This document shows positions 9,034 to 15,875 of a stretch of DNA of 22,375 nucleotides, in pieces. The translations under genes and the position numbers were made by a program. This DNA comes from Chrysochromulina tobinii. Lineage: Eukaryota > Haptophyta > Prymnesiales > Chrysochromulinaceae. Location: NCBI GenBank assembly GCA_001275005.1, contig JWZX01001970.1, positions 1 through 22,375 of the forward strand. Reading direction: 5' to 3'. Numbering within the stretch: the first letter of the stretch is position 1; every line of letters begins with the position of its first letter. Under the pieces are notes generated by a model that saw only the letters and a program-made list of their open reading frames with translations, was not told the DNA's origin and searched no databases.

Positions 9034-10994
9034 ATGGGTTGCGGCGCGTCGACAGCGGCGCCGGGGGCCATCGCCAAGAAGGATGCGCCCGTGACGAAGG
9101 GCTCGGGCAAGAATATCATGATCCTGTTCGGGCCGCCTGGCGCGGGCAAGGGCTCCCACGCTCCCAAGATCGTCGAGGCGCTCGGCGGCATCCCGCAGCT
9201 CTCGACGGGCGACATGCTCCGTGCGGCCGTGGCTGCGGGCACCGAGCTGGGCAAGCAGGCCGAAGGTGTGATGAAGAGCGGCGGCCTGGTCTCCGACGAG
9301 CTGGTAGTCAACCTCATCAAGGAGCGCATCAAGGAGAAGGATTGCGCCAAGGGCTTCATCCTCGACGGCTTCCCGCGCACGGTCGAGCAGACCAAGATGC
9401 TCGACGCGATGCTCGCGAAGGCCGGCGACAAGGTGAACTTCGTTCTGGCGCTCGAGGTGCCCGATGCGGTGCTCACGGAGCGCATCTGCGGCCGGTGGGT
9501 GCACAAGGAGTCGGGGCGCTCGTACCACATCAAGTTCGCGCCGCCCAAGAGCCTCGGCAAGCAGGCGCCGTCGGTAACGACGATGCTGGACGATGAGACG
9601 GGCCAGCCCCTGATGCAGCGTAAGGACGACACCGAGGAGGCGCTCAAGTCGCGCCTCGAGGCCTACCACTCCCAGACGGTGCCCATCCTCGCGCACTACG
9701 GGCCTGCGGGCATCGTCACCAAGGTAGATGCCGACGGATGACCTCTGAGTGGATCTGAGTGGATCTGAGTGGCTCTGATGACCGCTTGATTGCCTGTTCT
9801 TGTCAGGTGGACGCCAACAAAACGCCGGCGGAGGTGTGGAGCGCGATCGAGAAGGTGGTCGGCAAGGCGCCCGGCACCGCGGCGGCGAAGCCCGCAGCGG
9901 CGGCGAAGCCCGCAGCGGCGGCGAAGCCCGCCGCCGCTAAGGTGAATGAGGCCTTTGTCTTCATCAAGCCGCACGCGAATAACAAGGCGGTGCAGGACCT
10001 CGTCAGGTCCAAATTTGGGGAGAAGGGCATCGAGATCGTGAGCGAGGGCGAGATCAACGGCGCCACGATCGACTCGAATGGCTTCATCGATCAGCACTAC
10101 TATTCCATCGCCTCTAAGGCAATGCCCTCCACACCAGCGGAGCCCGGATTGCCTCTGATGACCTCTGATGACCTCCTTTATCAGGCAACGCCCTCCACAC
10201 CAGCGGAGCCTTGATTGCCTCTGATGGTCTCTGATGACCTCCCTCATCAGGCAACGCTCTCCAAACCAGCGGACCTCAACGTGCCGGCGGCCAAGTTTGC
10301 CGACTTCTTCGGTGAAGAGTGGACGACCGTGCTCGCCGAGGACCGCGCCTTCAACGCCCTCGACATGAAGGAGAAGCTCGGCGGCAACCTCGATGAGCTC
10401 AATGCAAAGTGGGATGCAACCGGCGAGTCCGGCGGCAAGCGGATCAAGTTTGGCGGCGGCTTCTACTGCGGCCTGATCGAGCATGATGGCGTCAAGTACT
10501 ACACCTTCAACGCGTTCTTCATGCGTATGCGCGGTAAGTTCACCGACCCCCAAGGCTCCATCCACTACTTTGCAGTCAAGTTCGCGCCATCGGCGCTCTC
10601 GTGGGCGGATTTCCGCGGCAAAGTGCTCGGCCCGACAGACCCAGCGAAAGCGCCCCCCGAGTCGCTCCGCGGCACCCTCTTCTCGGGATGGGAGGGCTTG
10701 GGGCTCGCCTCCGCACCGAACACGGGCGACAATGGCGTGCACGCGTCCGCCTCGCCATTTGAGGGGCTGGGCGAGCGCAAGAACTGGCTCCAGACGGCGC
10801 TCTCGGACGATACCTTTGGCAAGGCGCTGCTCGCTGCGGGCGTCTCGAAGGAGTTCATCACGGCGGGCACCGTGGATCCGCAGGTCGTGCTGCCCGGCGA
10901 CGACGGCAAGAAGGGCTCCCTATTCGACCAGCTCGAGGACCTTGACTTTGACGAGTGCCTGGCGAAGGTGAAGGCGATTGCGGCGGTCAACTGA
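9034..10994 (+). CDS. Adenylate kinase fused to an extended NDK-like domain, N-myristoylation motif
   Basis: Predicted as join(9034..9723,9807..10118,10251..10994), 581 residues. The N-terminus M-G-C-G-A-S fits N-myristoylation (Gly2, Ser6) with a possible palmitoylated Cys3, suggesting membrane or flagellar anchoring. The adenylate kinase domain (~27-250) has the P-loop G-P-P-G-A-G-K-G (33-40), D-G-F-P-R-T (111-116), a long-form lid starting [10 protein letters not shown] near 153, and R-K-D-D near 197. It interconverts ATP+AMP and 2 ADP. An A-A-K-P-A repeat linker (15-bp DNA unit) follows. The rest (~275-581) is a long NDK-like domain: F-V-F-I-K-P-H at its start, then G-P-T-D-P-A-K...L-R-G and N-G-V-H-A-S-A-S, which match the NDK T-N-P-A-D...I-R-G and catalytic-His H-G-S-D-S motifs. 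The domain is twice normal NDK length, so catalytic activity is inferred. Intron 1 is 83 bp. Intron 2 is a GC-AG double unit. Confidence 0.9.
9721..9822 (+). repeat. AK/NDK intron 1 with duplicated borders
   Basis: The intron is 9724-9806. It starts GTAGATGCCGAC and the downstream exon starts GTGGACGCCAAC, so 9 of 12 positions agree across the two borders. The middle consists of CTGAGTGGAT repeats and a final TGATTGCCTGTTCTTGTCAG. Confidence 0.8.
10117..10275 (+). repeat. AK/NDK intron 2: two 66-bp units plus third partial copy in exon
   Basis: The junction AG|GCAAYGCYCTCCAMACCAGCGGA occurs at 10117, 10183 and 10249, spaced exactly 66 bp. The first two copies form the intron (10119-10250) and the third opens exon 3. 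Each unit is ~24 bp of exon-like sequence followed by TGATGACCTC repeats and an acceptor (TTTATCAG or CCTCATCAG). The first unit contains no GT dinucleotide, so the donor must be GC (AAG|GCAATG). Each unit could be spliced alone. Retaining only unit 1 adds 22 codons in frame, while unit 2 carries a TGA. Confidence 0.88.
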
Positions 10995-11523
10995 CCGTCT
11001 ATGTAGGCAAGGAGCATGGCAAGGAGCATGCGAAGGAGCATGGTTGACAGTCGCAGGAGATGGAGCTTCAGCTTGGCACAGGATAGTAGAGAGGCGCGAC
11101 ATGCCTTGCGGCAGCACTGCCGCGCTGCTCGCCTGGATACACGACGGCATCAGGACACTCAGCATCAGGATGGCGATTGGGTAGAGCAGAGCGGAGTGCT
11201 TACTCTCAGTAAGCACACAACATCATCGCCAGAGAATATCGCCAAGAAGTGTATCTACGTATCTTTCAAGAAGTGTATCTACGTACTTGTATGACGGTGC
11301 GAGCGACGGAGCCCGAGGGCGAGGCAATGGTCGATATCCTGTGAGAGAACTGACGAAACTCGGTTTTGGTTTTGGTCGTTCGAAAGTCAAACTACGAGCG
11401 CGATTGCCGGCCGGCGCGCTCCGCAGAAGATTGCAGTGTCCAAATCGGGTATGAACGAAACCGCCCGCAGATTCCCTCATCAAGAAGATGAGGTGCGTCG
11501 AGGCTACGCGAAAGCGAGCGGAA
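10995..11523. other. Intergenic between AK/NDK and the small helical-protein gene
   Basis: No gene is supported in these 529 bp. The gap contains three AAGGAGCATG repeats at about 11008-11042 and a 9-bp perfect stem with a 3-base loop at 11196-11216 (GTGCTTACT CTC AGTAAGCAC). It also has two copies of CAAGAAGTGTATCTACGTA, at 11243 and 11267. The left half is probably the AK/NDK 3' UTR and the right half the next promoter. Confidence 0.6.
11243..11285. repeat. Two 19-bp direct repeats, period 24
   Basis: CAAGAAGTGTATCTACGTA occurs at 11243-11261 and 11267-11285 without mismatch. It lies about 240 bp upstream of the next gene's ATG and is either a minor tandem repeat or a paired regulatory site. 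Confidence 0.75.
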
Positions 11524-12156
11524 ATGGCGGCTACAATCCTTGCGCTGATCAGCGTCGGCGGCTGGGTCGGGTCTCGTCCACCCACGCACGGCCATAGGCA
11601 CAATGTTGAACCTCACGCTGGGCTTCTCGGACACTCGCGGGCTGGCCCCATCGTCATGCAGCGGCTCGGAGCAGGAAGCCAGTTTGAGGAACGGCCAATG
11701 AAGGACATCAACCGTTCAGGGCCCTCCGAGGAGCGCCTATCAAGGGTCCAGGCACTGATGACGCAGCTCGAAAAGAGCGGACGGACCAGTGCTGCACGCA
11801 CCATGCTGAATGCTAAGAGGGCCGAGCTGGCATCGACGCCCAAGATGGACAAGGAGATCGAGGAGTCGCACAGAGCCGAGATCGAGCTTGCCAGATTGTG
11901 TGCCGCGGACATGATGCGCTGCGGCGACATCGACGGTGCGATCAAAGCGCTGCGTGCGGTCCAGCCCTGGCTTTGCACCGTCACAGAGTTTGGCAGCGCA
12001 GTGCTCCTCGACCTCGCTATGGCTCTGGACGCCAAGCGTGACCCGGCGGCCACAGATCTCTTCGGTCAGCTGAGCCGCTCGCCCAACGCCGACGTGAGAG
12101 CGCTCGCGAAGATGATGGGCAGCGTAGATGACGCCGAGGGCTTCCTCAAGTTGTAG
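11524..12156 (+). CDS. Conserved helical-repeat protein of unknown function, probable plastid or secretory leader
   Basis: A single exon of 210 residues. I chose the ATG at 11524 because it gives a clean hydrophobic leader (A-T-I-L-A-L-I-S-V-G-G-W-V-G). The in-frame ATG at 11488 adds a basic 12-residue extension. After a variable, His-rich region the protein is all helical: a charged segment (E-E-R-L-S-R-V-Q-A-L-M-T-Q-L-E-K) near residue 69, then R-A-E-I-E-L-A-R-L-C-A-A-D-M-M-R-C-G-D-I-D-G-A-I-K-A-L near 118. The end is N-A-D-V-R-A-L-A-K-M-M-G-S-V-D-D-A-E-G-F-L. This tail, with V/A-R-x-x-A-K followed by a helix ending near a Phe-Leu-Lys, resembles TPR-like plastid proteins of plants and algae that lack a known function. 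The resemblance is from memory of the pattern, not a search. No catalytic motif is visible. Confidence 0.75.
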   Translation: MAATILALISVGGWVGSRPPTHGHRHNVEPHAGLLGHSRAGPIVMQRLGAGSQFEERPMKDINRSGPSEERLSRVQALMTQLEKSGRTSAARTMLNAKRAELASTPKMDKEIEESHRAEIELARLCAADMMRCGDIDGAIKALRAVQPWLCTVTEFGSAVLLDLAMALDAKRDPAATDLFGQLSRSPNADVRALAKMMGSVDDAEGFLKL

Positions 12157-12539
12157 ACGAGCGGCTGGGTGTCGCCGAGTCAGTGGCAGCCTGTGGTCTG
12201 TACACACACGCACGGTGTATACGGATGATCTCTGGAGTTTGTAACATCCCAGGTGAGTGTGTATTGATGCTACATGGCATGCCAGGATTGCATAATTAGG
12301 CTTGTACTGAGACCAACACTCGCACAATACTGTACGGACACCCGACTCCCGGACGCCACGCGGGTTCGCGGCCGCCGAGCCACCGACAGCGCGTCTGGCT
12401 CAGCGCGACACGTCGTTTTCTCGTCGATTCGCGAACGCAATTTGATTCGCAGGCCGCAAGGGTCGAGAGAGTGCCCATATAAGCCTCTTAATATAGCCTC
12501 ATACGAGGGCCGCGCTGTTTATCTCCGGCCTTTTAGCGC
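12157..12539. other. Gene-free stretch with TATA-like sequence
   Basis: No supported exon is present. The left part is presumably the 3' UTR of the preceding gene. CCATATAAGCCTCTTAATATAGC at about 12476-12498 is TATA-like and lies some 60 bp before the ATG at 12540, which is the reason for proposing a small gene there. Confidence 0.45.
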
Positions 12540-13292
12540 ATGAAATGCATCGGTCCATCGGAGAACAGTGTCTACCGCTTAAGGCTCTCGTTTCTTGCAC
12601 GTCTTGCTCTGTTTTACCCAAGGGGGTACGGGAGGGATTAATATCTTGATTTGAACCCATTCCTCATACCCTGATTTCAAACTGAGTGATTTACCCATGA
12701 GGGGGTAGGGGAGGGATTAATATCTGGATTTGCACCCATTCCTCATACCCTGATTTCAAACTGAGTGATTTACCCAAGGGGGTAGGGGAGGGATTAATAT
12801 ATTGATTTGAACCCATTCCTCATACCCTGATTTCAAACTGAGTGATTTACCCAAGGGGGTAGGGGAGGGATTAATATCCGGATTTGCACCCACCTTGTGC
12901 ACCCATTCCTCTTTACCCTGATTTCAAACTGAGTGACTCGCCCGCCTCAGGTCTACTGCACGCGGAAGGACATTCATCAGGGCTGCGATGAGCAGCGGAA
13001 TTGTGCAGACGGCACGTGCAAGAACAAAGGCGTCGGCGTCTCCCTACTCGTCGCCGAAACCACAGGTGCGCTCGCAGCCTCATTCATGACCATCCTTCGC
13101 CTCCTCGCTCGCCAAACGCGCCTCCCCGGCGCCACCGACAACACGCGATACGGCGAGGGCCGCGCGTCCCCCCGCACCTTCCTCACACACCACGTCGCCA
13201 ACATCTCCACCGCCATCCAAACCACCGACGCCCAGACCATCCTCAACGCCGCCAGCGCGCGCATGCTCCGTGTCTCGTTTGGGGTCATGTAA
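12540..13292 (+). CDS. Hypothetical two-exon protein, Cys-rich start (tentative model)
   Basis: The segment 12951-13292 is clearly coding-like: 113 codons before TAA, strongly G/C-ending, preceded by a good acceptor (CCGCCTCAG|GTC). It reads V-Y-C-T-R-K-D-I-H-Q-G-C-D-E-Q-R-N-C then a helical, Thr/Ala-rich region with H-H-V-A-N-I-S-T-A-I. It has no early ATG, so an upstream exon is needed. The model offered is join(12540..12569,12951..13292), 123 residues. A short first exon ends AACAGT|GTCTAC, in phase, and the intron then begins GTCTACCGC while exon 2 begins GTCTACTGC, matching the duplication pattern of other introns here. The donor is weak and the intron is largely a minisatellite. I recognise no family. 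A different or distant first exon is possible. Confidence 0.35.
12613..12930. repeat. 77-79-bp minisatellite, four copies
   Basis: The unit starts TTTACCCAAGGGGGTA and continues through GGGAGGGATTAATAT, a CCCATTCCTCATACCCTGA segment and TTCAAACTGAGTGA. Copies begin at 12613, 12690, 12769 and 12846. They differ by a few substitutions, and the last carries a ~12-bp insertion. The repeat is A+T-richer than its surroundings and ends ~20 bp before the acceptor at 12949-12950. Confidence 0.92.
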
Positions 13293-13530
13293 GGTGTGTG
13301 TATTCTGAGCGGGCAGTAACAGTGCCGTAGCACCGGCTGTCGCGTCTGTCCGTTCACCGGAACTATTATTCACAGTCGATGGGTTCACACCTGCGTCGCC
13401 GACGGAGGCATGCGTAGGCGTCAGTGTCGCGTGCCACGCGACGCGGTCGGTTTGTGCATCGGTGTAAGGAACCCTCGCCAACGCGCGAGCCCGAGCGAGT
13501 GTAGCCCATCCAGTTCGGGAATAGCCTCGA

Positions 13531-15593
13531 ATGCCAGTTGCTTCCACGACAGCGATCAACCATCCCCAAATTGAGACCGTCAATCTCGTGATCAAGAACA
13601 GACCCATCGGCAGCGCAGTTTGCACGAGCCTGTATAGGCAGCCGCAACCGCGCCTGCTCGTCTCTCTGTCCCTTTTAGCTTTCGTTGGTGTCGTCTATGC
13701 GGCCACCTTTACGCCGTTCGCTCTCGCCCGGATGGCAGCAATACCCACTCCCACGCCGCCACCACTGCCGCGCGCTCTGCCACCGCTCCAGATGGTGATG
13801 CTCACCGACTGGCACATCGATCCGAACTACCGCACGAGGTGCCCGAACGGAAGCCGCTTTGGCCAATACGAATGCGACCCGCCCCACGATCTCCTCGTGG
13901 CTAGCTTGGAGGCCGCCGCCGCCGCCGTTCCCGATGCCGACGTCGTTATCGTGCTGGGAGACTTCGTGGCTCACGGCTCGCCGTCGGGCGCGTTCACGAG
14001 GGATGTGTTCAACGCAACGTCGCGTGCGATCACGGCCGCCTTTCCGAGCAACCCGTACGCTTGCACGGCGCCCTTGGGCAATAACGACGTCTATCTACCC
14101 ACCTCCCTGATGGCCTCCCTGATGACCTCCCTGATCAGGTACGCTTGCACGGCGCCCTTGGGCAATAACGACGTCTACCCCAACTATATCGTCGACGCGA
14201 ATCCCAACCTGGCCTACTATGCTCCGTAAACAAACTAGCGCTCTTGAGTGCCTTCCATGATGGACCTCCTCAATGATCTCCCGGATGACCTCCCGGATGA
14301 CCTCCCTGATGACCTCCCGGATGACCTCCCTGATGACCTCCCTGATGACCTCCCTGATGACCTCCCTCATCAGGTACGCGGAGGTCGCACGCGAGTATTG
14401 TGGAATCGACGAGGCAACGGCCGCCCTCTTTGCGAGGACTGGCTACTTCCATCTCGCACTCGCGCCTCATCAGTTGACCATGCTCGTGCTCAACACGAAC
14501 ATCTGGCATGTGCGCAACTCTCGAGTGCCACCGAGTGCCTGTGGACACCTTTGTGAACACCTCTCCAATTGGGAAGCTCGCCTAATTTGGACACGTGCAC
14601 CTCATTTGGCAGGTAAAAAACTGTGTGGGTGGAGCGGGCGGGGAGGCCGACCCGGCTTGCGGTGCCGACCCCCTCGGGCAGTTCGCATGGATGGACTCGC
14701 AGGTGCACCACTGATGGCCTCTTGATGGCGTCTGATGGCCTCCTGATGGCCTCCTGAGTGCCTCCTGGTGGCCTACGGATGGCGTCTGATGGCCTCTTGA
14801 TGGCGTCTGATGGCCTCCTGATAGCCTCCTGAGTGCCTCCTGATGGCGTCAGATGGCGTCTGATTTCCTTTCGTGCACGTGCGAGCTCGCGCAGTGCGCC
14901 ATCGCTCGTGCGACTGGTCGTAAGATCCATGTGCATGGGCACATCCCACCCGCCATCGACTCCTTCTCTCGCACGCACTCTCTCCGGCCCGAGTACATCC
15001 GAAGCTACTGGGCCTTCATCGCACGCAACGCCGACGTGCTCGCCGGCCACTTTTTCGGCCACTGGCACTCTGCCGAGGTGCGCGCCGTTTCGAGCACCTC
15101 GAGCGTCGTACCGAGCCCCTCGTCGACGCTGCTCGACGCGCCCACGCTCCAGGCCCTCGCGTCGCTCTCCCCAGTGTATAGCAACAACCCGACCTTTTAC
15201 TCAGCCCAGTTCGACAACGTCACGTACCGTCTGCATGCATTGACCCAATTCGTCTTGGAGCTGCGGACTTTGGGCAGCTTCCCCAATTTCGTAGCGAGCC
15301 CGCGCGTGATTCCCACCGCCGGGCTGACGAACCGCGCCTACGAAGCTCTCATCCGCTCCTGGCTCACGCCCGCGGGCGACGAGGCGTTTCGTCAATTTTG
15401 GCGGCAGCGTAAGCCTGGTATTCACGGGAGCGCGGCGTGTGAAAGTCCATGGACGACGCCGGACTCTAAATTCGACAGCTGTGCCACGTGCACGGGCGCC
15501 TGCCGTGTCTCGTTTGCGTGCGTGCAGCTCGCGGGCCTGTCGGAGGACGAGTACGCGCAGTGCTTGCTGCGCGAGCAGGCCCGGTTGGGGTGA
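13531..15593 (+). CDS. Acid-sphingomyelinase-like phosphodiesterase (calcineurin-type metallophosphoesterase)
   Basis: Predicted as join(13531..14054,14139..14225,14374..14509,14613..14702,14895..15593), 511 residues. Residues ~41-66 form one hydrophobic segment (signal anchor or signal peptide), so the enzyme is probably lumenal, vacuolar or extracellular. All two-metal ligand motifs of the ASM family are present in order: T-D-W-H-I-D (92-97), L-G-D-F (142-145), G-N-N-D (183-186), G-H-I-P-P (294-298) and F-G-H-W-H (333-337). The C-terminal region (~345-511) carries several Cys, as in ASM proteins. Such enzymes cleave phosphodiesters (sphingomyelin, nucleotides or lipids); the substrate here is not determined. 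The acceptor at 14893-14894 restores the ASM spacing between W-M-D-S-Q and G-H-I-P-P; the one nine bases earlier inserts three residues. The gene is convergent with the HTTM gene. Confidence 0.93.
14055..14177 (+). repeat. ASM-like intron 1: 39-bp exon duplication, period 84
   Basis: The 39 bp at 14055-14093 recur exactly at 14139-14177. The intron (14055-14138, 84 bp, GTACGC...CTGATCAG) therefore consists of a copy of the downstream exon start plus a 45-bp TGATGACCTCC-type spacer. The copied part encodes the active-site G-N-N-D motif. The intron is 28 codons long with no stop, so retention would give a protein with the motif twice. Confidence 0.92.
14226..14373 (+). repeat. ASM-like intron 2: 12-bp TGATGACCTCCC array
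   Basis: Intron GTAAAC...CCTCATCAG, 148 bp. From 14273 to 14370 it is eight or nine tandem copies of a 12-mer, (C/G)TGATGACCTCC or GGATGACCTCCC. The last copy merges into the acceptor CTCATCAG. Confidence 0.93.
14703..14894 (+). repeat. ASM-like intron 4: TGATGGCCTCC / TGATGGCGTC array
   Basis: Intron GTGCAC...CTCGCGCAG, 192 bp. From about 14710 to 14865 it is a run of ~15 units of TGATGGCCTCC, TGATGGCGTC and GAGTGCCTCC. The 3' end (GAGCTCGCGCAG) resembles the end of the upstream exon (GACTCGCAG). Confidence 0.85.
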
Positions 15594-15875
15594 TTGTTCC
15601 GGGTGAAGAGAGCATGGAAGAGAGACAAAAAAGAGACGCGACGCTTGCAGAGAAACCCCCTTGCAATGCTCTTTCAATGCTCAGACCACAGTTGAGTTAA
15701 GACTCACTGTTATACTGTCACAGTAGTCAGTACAACAAGTAGAGCTCGTCACGTTTCAGCTTACACGGTAAAGTACGTCCCTATTTGCGTTGCTTCTTAC
15801 GCATTTTTCAAGTTCGTCGAACTTCAAGTTACGGCACGGCAAATGTCAAATAACGATACGATAGTCGATTTGCTG
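15594..15875. other. Convergent intergenic gap between ASM-like and HTTM genes
   Basis: These 282 bp are the 3' flanks of two convergent genes. The DNA is more A+T-rich than the genes and contains GAGTTAAGACTCA (a 6-bp inverted repeat) at about 15692 and CTGTTATACTGTCACAGTAG near 15708. No exon is seen. Confidence 0.5.

Noticed and set aside
11196-11216. Histone-type or bacterial terminator stem-loop.
   Set aside because: The stem is only 9 bp with a 3-base loop, with no histone gene or U-tract nearby; it is noted only within the intergenic entry.
14248-14560. Frames with long D-D-L-P or M-T-S-L repeats.
   Set aside because: They are translations of the 12-bp array in the ASM-like intron 2, which is removed by well-supported splice sites.
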